64,000 nucleotides of DNA from Paraescarpia echinospica (GCA_020002185.1 CM034531.1:73089145-73153144), one strand, 5' to 3'. Shown: positions 1 to 12,480, numbered from the stretch's first letter. The notes: a model not told the origin generated them from the letters alone. Made by a program: numbers and translations.

Positions 1-1764
1 CGATAGTGATAACACATTGTCGTATTGAATCACGTTTCATTCTGTTTCCGTGCGCGGAGTTATAGAACGGGGGGTGGTGCAGTGGGAACAATAACTTGCT
101 GTCAATACTATGTGTTTTGCTAATATTTCTTTACCATTGAAAATATTACCCGACACGAAAACCCGCAAAGCTCCATTGCATAAAATCTCGGACAGTCTGG
201 ACTCCTTTTCGAAAATAATACTCGACATGCAACCTACTAACAATTTCCGGCCTAACGCCCAAATAAACGATGAGCATTAAAGAGAATGTCGTTATTCGAT
301 CGATATCTGACTAAGCGAACGAATATATATAAATATAATCGTTTGATTTATTCATGAACACCATAGAGGCGTCTATAATTTACCCCCTGCGTAGTTATTG
401 ACACGATAACGTTTACAACCTTTTAGGCAGCTTCCCGCGACGCGGCGCTGGTAACGACGTCGACTTACACACATTAGTTACGACGCACAAGACTGGATCT
501 GTTCAAATGAATAATACTTTTGTTTTGATAAGGAATATTGCGAGCTGCCAACCGCTAACGACACTGTTGGTGTTTCGTGGTGTTATGGACCTATCCATAA
601 CAGACGGTGTCAGCGACTTGGCGGATGGTTCACACGTAAATTATTTATTTACTGTGGAAATGGTGTGGATCATTTATCTCACGGGATATTAGCTTTGTAT
701 GTATATAGCATGGAGGACATCGTTTGTAGTTATGTATAAACGAGAAGGCTTCTTTTTACAGTAAGGGATTCTTGGGAAATGTATGTTATTTCAACGATTT
801 CAAGAAAAAAGAAAGCAACACGCAGGACTTCGTGTGCCTTTATCAGTGGACTGGCTAACACGTGGATGGTGTATTATAAAATTATTATCATTGAATAATA
901 AAATTGTACCAACGTCGCGTCTCCCAAAAAATCCTGACAAATATTTTGATGTCAACCAGAGCAAGTGAAACCGCGTGAACCCCGTAGTTGCATTACACAG
1001 CCATCCCATGAACAGAACAGGAACAAACCGGCGATGGATTAAGTTTCTTCGCTGCTGAATCACTCGCAGTGAGCAGTTATGACGGATGCTATTGGGGTCA
1101 ACGCCCGAGTCGTACTACGTGTCTTTTGGTGTCGGAAATTGTGGTAAAGTTTCTTAAACGACCTAAAACAAATTGCGGTTAGACCACAGTTATTGCACGA
1201 ATGGTCGCGATAGGCAATTAAATTGCGACAGGTGAAAAAAATATTTGACATGACACAAATGCCGTTGTATAGGCAATTCTGTAGGTTCTTTAACGACAGT
1301 GAGATGGCGTATTACTATTTTTTGTTGCAGTGTGTTTGCCATTTGACATGCATGCGACTAATACATGGGCGGTTTGGTAAACATTGTCGGGCATCTATGC
1401 AAGCTGTTCGTTGCCCAGCTGCGGGTCCAAGGTCCAACAGTTATCACAACTTCCCAGACAGGGCCAGACTAATATTTACAATTACGCGACCCAGCCTCTT
1501 GTTATAACATGAGAGCGTTACAGGTCATTCCTGGAACGCGATGTCGTTGCGGACCCGCCCACGGATTACGACCGGGTGTGGATACTCTCACTGTAATTAT
1601 GTCTTCCTCACTTTCTGCTAGCTACTCTAGTTAAAGCAGACTACAAGTTTTAAATACACAACAACTTTTTTTACATTATATTGCAATGTTGTTGCCATCG
1701 TATTCTGTAGCACAACCATGTAAATATAACATTATCACCGTTGTCGTCATTATCGTCATCACTA
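1..1764. other. Intergenic, no gene recognised
   Basis: I see no supported gene, RNA or repeat here. The short open frames are of random size and have no recognisable domains. Base composition is mixed, with scattered CpG. Confidence 0.5.
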
Positions 1765-2325
1765 TTACCACTACCACCGCCACCGCCACCACCACCGCTT
1801 TCACCACTCAACCACCGCCACTGCCACCACCACCACCGCTTTCATCACTCAACCACCGCCACCGCCACCACCACCACCGCTTTCACCACTCAACCACCGC
1901 CACCACCACCACCACCGCTTTTACCACTCAACCACCGCCACCACCACCGCTTTCACCACTCAACCACCGCCACCACCACCACCACCGCTTTCACCACTCA
2001 ACCACCGCCACCACTACCACTGCTTTCAGAACTCAACCACCGCCACCACCACCACCGCTTTCACCACTCAACCACCGCAACCGCCACCACTACCACAGTT
2101 TTCACCAGTCAACCACCGCCACCGCCACCACCACCACCGCTTTCACCACTTAACCACCGCCACCGCCACCACTACCACCGCTTTCACCACTCAACCACCG
2201 CCACCGATACCACCACGACCGCTTTCACCACTCAACCACCGCCACCGCCACCACTACCACCGCTTTCACCACTCAACCACCGCCACCATCACGACCGCTT
2301 TCACCATTCAACCACCCCCACCATT
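1765..2325. repeat. CACC-rich minisatellite
   Basis: About 560 bases are built from a degenerate unit combining CTTTCACCACTCAACCACCG with variable runs of CCACCA or CCGCCA. Unit length varies because the inner trinucleotide run differs between copies. Long open frames rich in Pro, Thr and His cross the array in two frames, but these are a by-product of a stop-free repeat and not evidence of a gene. Confidence 0.9.
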
Positions 2326-3095
2326 TATCAACGCGGAAGAACGTGTAAACTTTGCCGATAACACACAATCAGAACTCCCATTTCTGTTTGGCTGGTCTTG
2401 TTTTCTTTCCCACGCGGATTGATTTTTTTGCCGTCTCTCGGAAAGACGGTCATGCCAAGCGGTGCTCGTCAGTCAAAATATGTGTGTTTGTTCAGTGCGT
2501 TCCAAAGTTCAGCAATAATTGATGCGTACGAGCGAAAGCTGTTTCGACGGAATTCAAATTTCAGCATAAGTAGATTAAATAAAACCCGATGTTCAAAATG
2601 ATTAGTGCCAAGGAATGGATTCCAATAATTAGGACATGGCGACGTCAACCAATACGTAGTGAAGAGAGACATTTGTTTATAATTCATAATACAATACAAT
2701 AATTATAAGTCTGTATGGACAACACTTCTGGTTTCTGCTTTAGCCCGTCTCGGATTTAAACATTATAATTATAACTAAACAATAATCTTAGGGCTCTTCG
2801 TAGTAATAAACATTATAATTTATCGTTGCCTATTCTGATTGAAATAAACGAGTGATCGCAAGGTGGCGCTAGAGGCGGGATCGTCAGCGCTCCTGACGGA
2901 TACAACTAGATAACACCAATGTGGATCAATATAAGTGTATTAAAGGAATTACATGCTTAGCACTAATATAATAAGTAATCGTTCACAACTGCAGAGACGT
3001 AGCTGAATAACTCGTACTAAATATCCTTTTCCCTTTTCGAAATACGTTGCCATTTGGTAGATCAGAGAACAATGGTCCAAAGAAAGCAAGTGAAT
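2326..3095. other. Intergenic, no gene recognised
   Basis: AT-rich sequence between two tandem arrays. I could not support any gene, RNA or mobile element in it. Confidence 0.45.
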
Positions 3096-3240
3096 ATAGA
3101 AAGAGGCGAATGCACTTTACATAGAAAGAGGCGAGTGCACTTAACACAGAAAGAGACGAGTGCACTTAACATAGAAAGAGGCGAGTGCACTTAACATAGA
3201 AAGAGGCGAATGCACTTAATATAGAAAGAGGCGAGTGGAT
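3096..3240. repeat. 25-bp tandem repeat, five copies plus a partial
   Basis: The unit reads approximately ATAGAAAGAGGCGAGTGCAC followed by TTAAC. Copies start at 3096, 3121, 3146, 3171, 3196 and 3221, and the last is incomplete. Copies differ by single substitutions (GCGAG or GCGAA, CATAG or CACAG). No coding function is evident. Confidence 0.9.
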
Positions 3241-3370
3241 CTGGTCACGTGGAAGGATACAGTGTTACACTGTTCCAAGGTTAGCGTATTAATACACACA
3301 AACCATGAATCAAATATACGGTCCTCGTCTTAGTATCAAGGTAGGAATTCGAAGAAACGGACCGTGGCTA

Positions 3371-3492
3371 AGGACGACATGGCAATGGTGATGATGAAGA
3401 TGGCGACGACGACGGTGAGGATTACGATGATGATGATGATGATGATAATGATGGTAATGATGATGACAGCGATGGTGACGGCAGCAACTAGA
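3371..3492. repeat. Imperfect (GAT/GAC)n trinucleotide tract
   Basis: A purine-rich strand dominated by GATGAT and GACGAC, with the purest part around 3425-3450. The short His-rich frames on the minus strand are a repeat artefact. Confidence 0.8.
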
Positions 3493-3977
3493 ACGACAAC
3501 AGTAATAAAGCAACAACGATGACAATGACTTATTGAGGCAACAGGACAATCGATAACGGTGTGTACTACACGGCTAAACGACGCAAGTAAAACAAACAAA
3601 CGCGAAAAGAACACCGAACCAGCAATAGTAATAAGAGTGACGTTTATCTCTCAATAAATTTGCACGGCTCATTGCCGCTGCCGAGTTATTGACCGCGCTG
3701 ACGGCAGCAGCAAATTTACAGCAGATTAAACGTCGCTGGCGTCGTTAATTCGCCACTGTTGTCGTTCGATTGGGGACAATCGTGTTTTATTCGAGCTAAT
3801 GCAACAGCGTCATGTATCTTTGAAGTATAAATGCATGCTTGATGGACACACGTGCTTTGTATTGATCTCAGACCTGCAATGAAATGGGTTTTGTTCTCAT
3901 GAGGCTCTCGGAATGGTTGTTTATCTGTTTTTTGGACACTTCGGAGAACTCGTCTTTGAGCAGGTTTGTCTGTTGTT

Positions 3978-3994
3978 CCTGTCTGTCTGCCTGT

Positions 3995-4056
<62 letters not shown>

Positions 4057-4080
4057 TCCTGTATGTATGTATGTCTGTCT
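3978..4080. repeat. (CTGC)n / (CTGT)n tetranucleotide array
   Basis: A nearly pure CTGC array is flanked by CTGT and GTAT variants. It reads as repeating Ala-Cys-Leu-Pro or Ala-Gly-Arg-Gln in all frames, so the frames crossing it are not genes. A reverse-orientation array of the same tetranucleotide family lies at 14283-14432. Confidence 0.95.
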
Positions 4081-4318
4081 GCAAGTAAGTCTAACACATC
4101 GACTAAAAGAGAGTTAAACATGTTCGGTTGCATTATTGTACACGGTGCATTGTTGTGTTTTACCATTCTTCTACAATGAGCCTTGGTGTTTCTGCTCAAG
4201 TTGACAATGTCCTGGTCTTCTAATTGTCCTGTTACCTCGGTGCTTTTTCGCTTCTTCTCTCTTCGGTAATCTGCCTGCTTCCATTATAATCAAGTGGTCG
4301 GCTTCTTTAAACTCGCAG

Positions 4319-4975
4319 CTTTTATTGTTATTACTTTGTCAACGCCACTGACTCTAGACGTTAGACACTCTCTCGGAACTTTCCATTACGTCTTTTATTG
4401 TTATTACTTTGTCAACGCCACCGACTCTAGACGTTAGACACTCTCTCGGAACTTTCCATTACGTCTTTTATTGTTATTACTTTGTCAACGCCACCGACTC
4501 TAGACGTTAGACACTCTCTCGGAACTTTCCATTACGTCTTTTATTGCTATTACTTTGTCAACGCCACTGACTCTAGACGTTAGACACTCTCTCGGAACTT
4601 TCCATTACGTCTTTTATTGTTATTACTTTGTCAACGCCACCGACTCTAGACGTTAGACACTCTCTCGGAACTTTCCATTACGTCTTTTATTGTTATTACT
4701 TTGTCAACGCCACCGACTCTAGACGTTAGACACTCTCTCGAAACTTTCCATTACGTCTTTTATTGTTATTACTTTGTCAACGCCACTGACTCTAGACGTT
4801 AGACACTCTCTCGGAACTTTCCATTACGTCTTTTATTGTTATTACTTTGTCAACGCCACTGACTCTAGACGTTAGACACTCTCTCGGAACTTTCCATTAC
4901 GTCTTTTATTGTTATTACTTTGTCAACGCCACTGACTCTAGACGTTAGACACTCTCTCGGAACTTTCCATTACGT
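4319..4975. repeat. 73-bp tandem array, exactly nine copies
   Basis: Nine head-to-tail copies of a 73-bp unit run from CTTTTATTGTTATTACTTTG to TTCCATTACGT. Copies start at 4319, 4392, 4465 and so on up to 4903, and differ by only one or two bases (CCACTGAC or CCACCGAC, TTGTTA or TTGCTA, TCGGAA or TCGAAA). The array ends cleanly at 4975. The period is not a multiple of three, so it does not encode a repeat protein. The near-identity implies recent expansion or homogenisation. Confidence 0.95.
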
Positions 4976-5341
4976 CTTTTTTAAATACTTCTGGCCATCA
5001 CGACTTCTTTTATTTTCTTCCGTGCATTCGCTCCCGATGTCGCACCTCTGTATCAATGTCCATTCCACTAAGGTACAAAAAGCCGTCCGCCTTCTTCATC
5101 CCTTTCCTGTCCAACCTGATGTTCAACTCCTGTCTTCTTCCTGTCAGATAAATAACGCCATTGTATCCCTGCCCCTTCATCTCAACCTAGCGATACCAGT
5201 TCAATTACTAATCTTTTTTGTAAACTGTGTATTGCTACTTTTTCATGTGGTTTACGCAATCATGCTTTCACCGAAGGGGTGATTGGCTCCACGCCCAAGA
5301 ACTGACCTTCTCCTACAAACCTGGCGTGTCTAGGGCCGTAT
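4976..5341. other. Spacer between a tandem array and a foldback element
   Basis: Pyrimidine-rich sequence with no recognised gene. An open frame of about 120 codons runs out of the preceding array, but it looks like chance. Confidence 0.4.
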
Positions 5342-5817
5342 GTCCAAAACTAGGTTGTCCCTGGGAAGGTTCCGGGAAGGTTCGTAGTGGTCTTGGGAAC
5401 CTGTTGCTTATGCTGGGCAAAATTTTAAAATAAAGGCATTGGGCAAGGTCCTGCAAGGACACTTTCCCTAAAAATGAATGTACAGTGTATATACATACCC
5501 ATTGACACAGATTATAAAAATGATCTTCAATTCACCAAAACTTAGATAACATAGGAAATGTCTACAAGTTTTAAGTGTATATGTCAAGAGCTGTTCTGGA
5601 ATTTAAGGAAATAAATCTAAGTTTCAAAATCATAGACATGTAACTAAATTGCAGGGTTGGTTTTCTGCCGGGCAGAAAGGTTTTTCTGCTGGACAGAAAG
5701 GTATTTCTGGTAGAAATGGGAGCTTTTGTCCGGCAATATTCCACTAGATGCGCAACAGGTTCCCAAGATCACTACGAACCGTCCCGGAACCTTCCCAGGG
5801 ACAACCTAGTTTTGGAC
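5342..5817. mobile_element. MITE-like foldback element with 66-bp terminal inverted repeats
   Basis: The left terminal repeat at 5342-5407 begins GTCCAAAACTAGGTTGTCCC. Its reverse complement forms the right repeat at 5752-5817. By direct comparison 64 of 66 positions match, so the copy is young. The interior of about 345 bases is AT-rich, has no open frame of note, and contains a local repeat of TTTCTG-GACAGAAAGGT near 5665-5710. No transposase is present, so it would be non-autonomous. I could not settle a target-site duplication and leave the superfamily open. Confidence 0.8.
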
Positions 5818-5821
5818 CCCC

Positions 5822-5889
5822 AAAATGGGTCAGGCGTAGTTACGCGTGACCCATTTTTGTCTCAAACTGGGTCACGCGTAACCCAGTTT
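5822..5889. repeat. Two overlapping-type hairpins just outside the foldback element
   Basis: AAAATGGGTCA at 5822-5832 pairs with TGACCCATTTT at 5847-5857. AAACTGGGT at 5864-5872 pairs with ACCCAGTTT at 5881-5889. Both hairpins contain related TTACGCG/CGCGTAA cores, so the two arms are diverged copies of one motif. They begin four bases after the end of the preceding inverted-repeat element. Confidence 0.7.
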
Positions 5890-7320
5890 TAAGTTGCGCG
5901 GAGCGCGCTACTGACCAATTGGGAGCGTGGGAGCTGGTTGTAATGGGGTCAGTACGACGTTCTCACTACGACGTACTGACCAATGAGCATCGCGGTTCTC
6001 TGACACGAGTGGCGCCTGATAGCTTGCGTACACGTCCGTGCATGAGAGAGCTGGCTGGCGTTCGCAGCTGAAAGCGAGGACGTTGAGTGCTTGCACTACA
6101 AATCACGCAACACTACGGCACTAAACGCATCAGACATACCCGTGTCGTCCTCTTTCGTCAATACACTAAATACAAATTAAATGCTTATCGGAGAGATAAA
6201 TATCATTATGGTTACCTACCTAACAGCGACCATCATGACGTCACAGTTTAGCTGCTGTGACGCAACAGTCACGTGATGTCGCGTCGCTGGCGTTTCGTTG
6301 TGGACGAGCATGCGCTGTCATGGCTAGAATAATAATAATAAAGAACAGAAACAGCAGATGGCATGAAGACAACGAGGCTTTTGATTTATCGAGGTTCCGT
6401 CGTTGTTATCTACGTGAAACACGTCCTGCTGCGATGATTAATCACAGTCACGCTGAGTTGAGGTTTACACAATCAGTAGATAATCTGTCCCATTAATATA
6501 CCCACAGTCCTATGTGAGAATTAATAGTTTGTTATAGTATAATATATATTATATAATCAGCGCTGTTCCTCACGCACGTTAGTTCGTGTTCTCTATTTCT
6601 TCTATCAAAAACACAATTGTTTTATTCGTTGTTGCAACTTTCTCAATTGTCCGCCATTACATAAATCACGTGCGCTGATGCGTGGAAAGTCCTATAAATA
6701 TTTGCTTTCGGACATTACACACCGACAATCGCAACTTGTTCGTCGCGTGCGATTTATAACATCGCTATAGGCTGATTCTGTCGCCGCATCCGGAGAGCCG
6801 CCTTTTTGAATAATGTCCGTTCACGAAACGGCAGCTATTTTCTTTCGGATTACGGCGCAGCACGCAAGACAATGATTACCGGCACCGGTCATTTCCCTGA
6901 AGCGTCCATTAGTTAGTCATGTACGGGGGTATAAAGTCATATTTACTGTAGACAGCTTTGCATTGCGAAATAAGGTCGATCGATGGCAATGCCATAGAGG
7001 TAAACACGTTATCGTCCGGAAGGTCGGGCCAGTGCGTACCTGGACGGACATACGACTGTCCGACCTCTAGAAATGTCGACAAAGTAATATACGAATCCAG
7101 GCTTTATATTCCATGCGTTTAAATGTCGCACGATAAGACAATAAATACGCATTTATTGTTAAATGCACACCTGGACGCTTGGGTCTCTCTGTGATGTCTA
7201 CTCGAGGGACATATCATAACTTGCACGGTGTGACGGTTTTTTGGTAGCTACTACAGCGTACTTTGTCCTAGTTGTGTCATGCATTTTAACCACTCGCTGT
7301 GGCATGTTTTACAGTCATCG
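5890..7320. other. Intergenic, no gene recognised
   Basis: No supported gene. A TATA-like TATAAATA near 6693 is followed by CpG-containing sequence, but I see no downstream coding exon that would make it a promoter. Confidence 0.4.
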
Positions 7321-7432
7321 GTACACACACGCGCACGCAAAACGCACACACGCACATAAACAAGCGCAAAGATACTCGCACGCCCGCACGCCCACACGCC
7401 CGCACACATACACACATGCACGCACGTATAGT
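7321..7432. repeat. CA-rich imperfect microsatellite
   Basis: A degenerate ACACGC/ACACAC tract of about 110 bases. Frames crossing it on both strands give repetitive Thr-His or Val-Cys peptides and are artefacts. Confidence 0.85.
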
Positions 7433-8600
7433 GGCAAACACAGACAGAAGTACGTGTTTAACGTGTTACCAAAAGGCTCAGGAGATGTTGCATCGTCCCG
7501 TATATATGCCAAGTACGCAGGTTGTGTTCTCTACGTAACACATCGATGTCGTCTGCATCGTCCTCTTGGTATATTGTAGACTACTAGCACTCGATATAAC
7601 GGACAAACGCTTAAAAGGAATGTGTTTGAATTCACCTGGTTTGTGTCGTGTCCGCACGAATATGACGAACATTTAAAATTACGAAGAGTTTGACTTTGCC
7701 ACAAAGCGTCCCTTTAGCGAGAGTAGTTGTCTTTAATTGATGTCTATATTCCCCGCAGCTGTAGTCAACGCTCGTTACCGCAGTGTACTTGTGAATTTGC
7801 ACGAAACAAACCTGTGCCTGGGGTCAAGGCTTCTGCCCAACGGACCATGGCGACCGGTGGACACTCGACCCGCATTGTCGCATGTCAGGCGGCCATAACG
7901 ACTTGCACACGTATTGTAATACTCCGTTAATTCGTGTCATTTCTGGGAGTTAGATTGAGTCGGTCTGACGCATAAGACGCATGCAGGAGGAGGGTGGGTT
8001 TATGAGTCGATGTTCTCGTGGTTCCGCAGTTAACGATAGTTTCACCGAATTGTGGTCTTTGATTAATGCGTCATTTCTGGGCAATAGTGGATTTTGATGA
8101 CCGGCGGTCAATTCTTATTGACGGTTATGCGGAGGCGCTAATTAATGAACATACATGTTCATAACATCTGTGACGTAGACAAGTGATACATACAGTGTGG
8201 TGTTTGTATATCTAGGTCAGGAATGTCAACCATCTGCATTTACACTGTTGGATACGGGACCTTTTGCACAGATGCTAGCACAGAAATTGTCGCGACTAAC
8301 AATGACATAGGCGTCGCGACCAAGGGAACTTGTGGGGTTCAGCTCCTCAATATATTTGATGGGAGCTGGATATAGGTTTAGCCTTCGGGGTGGGGATGGG
8401 GGTGCAGTTGACCGGTTTAGGTGAGCCTCCCGCCCCACCTAAAATTCACCACGTTCCGACGCCTAGCAGTTGGTGCATTGCTCGTCATGATTATTCGTAG
8501 TTTTCCTCATTTGAATGTTCACTTCGGAATACCAATTCGGACACGAGTAAACTCAAACGTTATGTCCGGTCGATAACATGGTCGATTTACTGAAGTCGTT
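7433..8600. other. Intergenic, with a possible dispersed repeat near 8336-8390
   Basis: No gene is supported. A stretch around 8336-8390 (GTTCAGCTCCTCAATATATT, then a GGGAGCTGGA-type segment ending TTTAGCC) resembles 63775-63832 near the window end in the same orientation. It may belong to one diverged dispersed repeat family. Confidence 0.35.
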
Positions 8601-8710
8601 GGCCGCAGTAGTGCAGGGTTAGAACATCGGACTGGCAATCGAGAGATCCGATTTTAAATCGTCTTGCTGCCTGTTTGAAGCTGGGCAAACAAATGTAACA
8701 CACTCGATGT
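8601..8710 (+). repeat. Possible SINE head (tRNA-like)
   Basis: Around 8603-8665 the order GCAGTAGTGCAGGGTTAGAA, then CATCGGACT, then CGAGAGATCCGATTTTAAAT mimics the tRNA-like head of the SINE family seen better at 23596-23911. Box B is degenerate (TTTTAAATC rather than GGTTCGAATCC). No matching 3' body follows, so this is an old fragment or another family. Confidence 0.35.
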
Positions 8711-8784
8711 GAATATAAAAATGTATTTGTACATGTCAAATAATCTACTTCCATTAACGCATATATTCTTTCGTCGTCGACTTT

Positions 8785-8905
8785 GTTGTTATCTCCGTCG
8801 TCGTCGAAATCAACACCTTCACCATCTCTATCACCACCTTCGTCGTCGTCGTCATCATTATTATCATCATATTCGTCATCATCATCAGCAGCAGCATCAA
8901 CATCG
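8785..8905. repeat. (GTC/ATC/CAGCAG) trinucleotide tract
   Basis: An imperfect trinucleotide repeat rich in GTCGTC, ATCATC and CAGCAG. The Asp- or Ser-rich frames on either strand are products of the repeat. Confidence 0.8.
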
Positions 8906-10680
8906 TGTGTTGTGCTCGTTGCCAGTATAAACGTCCAACCCACTCGATCACAGCCGTATTCAGTTAGATCTGTTCTACTCAATTTGTAGCCGGCCTGCTA
9001 GAGCTAGACCATCGATGACTTTAATTCGTTGCTGACTTCAGCTTCGTCCCCTCAATCTTTGTCGTTGCTGCCAAATGCCCTTATTTTCTCTCATTACGCG
9101 TCCTGTTACTTACTGTATGTGTCGCTTTCTGATTTTGCGCAACGTACGAATTGTTCCATAATCTTTTATATGGACACGACACCCTTAGCATTCTTCTCAA
9201 AAACACATTTTCATTGCATCTGTATTATTTTCAAATTGCTTTTTCTTGACGATTGTAAACACGTATGGGCGGTGACGATTTTAAGCAGACATCATTAATG
9301 CCATGTATCATGACGTTCTCAATAGAAACGACCAAAATACGTGTCTTTAAATTGTTAACCATTAGTAATCGGGGCATTCATTCAAATGTGAATCGCTTTT
9401 TGTCGACATATTCCCATGTGTCGTAGCAGATGTGTTTGACAGAAATGAAGCGTCGATTCAATCCATCCATCACTGCTGTACATGAGCTGATTCAACGCTT
9501 CGCTGGCTGAACGATTTATTTCAGTACTTGTTTTTACAAGTATATTTAGCGATCTGCGTCGTTGCCTCGTGATGCAACAGTAGCTGCAAATACACGTAAT
9601 TGATTTGATTAGACAGTCGACTAATACCCTATTGGCTCATTGAAAAAAAAAGACTTATATGTCAAATACTCATTTTATATCAATTCCGACAGTAGACACA
9701 CTACCGCAGTAAGCATCATAGCATGAAGTATATAATTCTTAATTTATATGTACATACAGACACGAACACTAGGATAGTTTATACATTTTAGTAATATAAA
9801 GTAATAATTTTATTCGGAATTTGTATAGCGCTCGAATCCAGTTAACATAAAATGCTCTTGAGCACTTTACATAAAACTGCAGAAATTAAATACAACCATT
9901 AAATATAATATGTATATGTGTACTATGTAAAATTGTATATGTATGATACCGTGATGGTAACGATTAATGCTCTTAATTTGTTGCTCCGTCGGTGGGTGTG
10001 AGCTGGTATGTATATAATTATTAATACGCTAACTTGGAAGCACTGTAAGTGCATATGTTCCCAGGTACCTAGGTCCACTCGCCTCATCTCTCTTCATTCG
10101 CGCCCAGTGGCCTCATCTACCAATTGGCAATGTATTTATATAAAAAAAACAAAGGTAGTTATTTGGAGTGAATTACTTACAAGTTTGCAGCAGGCTTTTC
10201 TCCCTTAGTTAAGGGCTGCCGTGGCTTACGCTCATTTCAATGGCATCACTGTCAGCAGACTCAGCAGGACCGATTTTAAGATCAAAATACTGTAACGTTT
10301 ATATCTGCTGTCCCTGGTCTGTTGTCCAATGGTTGGGAGTAGGCTGATGTATTGTTATTCAAATGTACACGAGCGTCGTTACAGATCGGCGTCATCTGGG
10401 CGTGTTCATTTGTGACCGTGGGCGGCAGGTTGGTGGCACTCTCCGTACGATTCTCCCCGCCGACAGCGCGCGCGTGAGACGGAAGGGAGACTGGTCGTGT
10501 CGTAGGCGCGGTCATCAATCATATACCGTGGCGACAGAGACAGTGGCGGGGACGTGGTGGTCGTACCAGAAGACTACGATAAGTTCGTGTGTCAAGCTTG
10601 TATAGTTTGATCTCGCCCGGAAACAGACAACACTTGTCAATGATGAGGAAAGACATCTTCGTGAACGGTTTTGGGTCAAA
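8906..10680. other. Intergenic, no gene recognised
   Basis: AT-rich sequence. A stretch at about 9805-9875 (TTTATTCGGAATTTGTATAG, then GCGCTC and a TTGAGCACTTTACA motif) looks like a degenerate dispersed repeat, but I cannot assign it. No supported genes. Confidence 0.4.
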
Positions 10681-10689
10681 TCGATCAAA

Positions 10690-10800
10690 TGAGTAATAGA
10701 AGAGTAACGGAACAGTAACGAATTAGTAACGGAACAGTCACGGAATAGTAACGCATCACTAACGGAACACTACAGGAACGCTAACGGAATACTGACAGAC
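10690..10800. repeat. Degenerate TAACGGAA-type short tandem repeat
   Basis: A loose 12- to 15-base period built on AGTAACGGAACAGTAACG variants. Copies have diverged to CTAACGGAATAC-type units toward the right end. Confidence 0.7.
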
Positions 10801-11656
10801 TGAAGTCTATGGTCACCGATCAAGACACCATTAGAACCAATGCACACGGCGGCAACGCCAAATGTAACAATACAACTTATGAGATCGCCAAATCAGCAGT
10901 ACTGTGTCCCGTGCGTGAAGCTCCGTGGCGCCGTTTAGTGCGGACGAAGCGGTTTACAATCGGCGCGTTGATTCGATGCTCCGGCGCTGCCTGGGCGATC
11001 GATATCATCACTGGAGGCACGCTCGCTGTCTATTTTGCGCGCAAGCATTATCATCCACTGCCTGCAAAAGCGGCGACCTGCACTACAGCTGATGCCTGCA
11101 AAAGGTATGTATAATGGTTATGATCAGGTGGAGTATCATCTCCCGGAATAGATTGTAATAGCGGGAACTATTTGTTATTGTTATTAATCCGGTTTTAGTC
11201 AACGGCGTTCGTGAATGGAACAAGTGTGTCTTTAAAACTCTACCTGTCAAGTGGCGTGTTGGTTTGGTGACAAGAAATACAAAATGTGACTTGATGGTGA
11301 GCATAGGTTCGAAGTCTTTATAGTGTAATGGTTTTAGTCGCCGGTTTCGGTGAAAAATTCCTGCCCTATGTGTTGTATTAGAAAGCGTTTCACACTTTCG
11401 CAACTTACTCGATCTATGAATCAAGTTTGAAAGGCCAGAATTTTTTTTTGACGCAGTGGATAAACTTTGTAATCTTGCATGGTGTCAGCTTGCGTATATG
11501 TTTTGGGAACACCCGCACAGACAGAGAAGCTACAGGTAGTAACGGACATCTGGGTTCGATTAATATGTATGAAGTGTACGAAAACATAGAAGGAAGATGG
11601 CGAAATTTACAATATACATCAAAATGAAAACGACATCTAAAAATGAAAGTGATTGT
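10801..11656. other. Intergenic, no gene recognised
   Basis: The open frame at 10809-11114 (101 codons) shows no recognisable domain and I do not accept it as a gene. Nothing else is supported. Confidence 0.4.
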
Positions 11657-11824
11657 GAGCAGACTGCAACGACACGTACATTGAGAGCAGACTGCAACGA
11701 CACGTACATTGAGAGCAGACTGCAACGACACGTACATTGAGAGCAGACTGCAACGACACGTACATTGAGAGCAGACTGCAACGACACGTACATTGAGAGC
11801 AGACTGCAACGACACGTACATTGA
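11657..11824. repeat. 28-bp tandem array, six copies
   Basis: Six essentially identical copies of GAGCAGACTGCAACGACACG plus TACATTGA, starting at 11657, 11685, 11713, 11741, 11769 and 11797. The period is not a multiple of three, so three frames of the minus strand give the same repeating peptide. This is a repeat, not a gene. It abuts the tail of the LINE fragment at 11825. Confidence 0.95.
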
Positions 11825-12480
11825 GAGAACAAATAAATAATAATAACAATAACGTTTATTGTTACATCAGTAGAGTACAACTATTATAAATATACATTAT
11901 GCAAGTTTGTTGCAACACACTTGCTTATATTCCTTATTCATGTGCTCAAGTTATAAGTAAATCATAAGTCGTGAAAGATAACAATTGCCATCATGATATT
12001 GTAACTAATTAATTAACAGTACCAACGAAATTACATAGTCAATGCACTTATTCTAGTGATAACTTGTCTTTGAATAAATGTGTAATAGAAATATAACAAG
12101 GTGCATCATAACATAACAATAGATTCAAAGCAGAAACATAAATTATAATCTATATTACTAATTATGCAGAAGCAGACGTTTGACCTTTTTTGAAGATATG
12201 TAAAGTTGCACAATATTGTAGAAATGTATTTATAACAAACGTATTCCAAATTTTAGGACCAACATAGGCCAAAGATAATTGCCTGCAATTCGTTTTTCAA
12301 TATGGTATTTCATATGCTATTTTCTGCCTTGTAATGTATTTATGTGTGATTATTTGCAGAATAAATACATCAACAAATGTATCTGGTAACATATCCTTAT
12401 TATGCTTGAACATTAGAATACTCGTTGAGAGGGCGGTGCAGGTCAAGTGATATGTTCCCACCCTCTGCAAGGGGTTAACG
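11825..12480 (-). pseudogene. 3' end of a non-LTR retrotransposon (C-terminal tail of RT protein)
   Basis: Read on the minus strand, 12494-12297 encodes a segment with MFKHNKDMLPDTF. A stop follows, then (12296 down to about 12170) NCRQLSLAYVGPKIWN and HIFKKG. These are recognisable as the post-RT C-terminal region of LINE ORF2 proteins, a region shared with the fragment at 36335-36565. The reverse transcriptase itself is absent, so this is a 5'-truncated insertion. The minus-strand 3' side ends in an AT-rich AATAAT-type tail near 11827-11850. At least one internal stop makes it non-functional. The LINE clade is not assigned. Confidence 0.7.

Noticed and set aside
1686..2361. Long Pro/Thr/His-rich open frames in two plus-strand frames
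   Set aside because: They follow a stop-free CACC minisatellite in more than one frame at once and have no unique sequence or splice context.
4319..4975. CRISPR-like regular repeats
   Set aside because: Units are directly adjacent with no unique spacers, and the window is clearly eukaryotic. The same holds for the 28-, 35- and 42-bp arrays.
10809..11114. 101-codon open frame as a small gene
   Set aside because: No domain, no signal peptide and no repeat of the frame elsewhere. It is within the size expected by chance in this composition.
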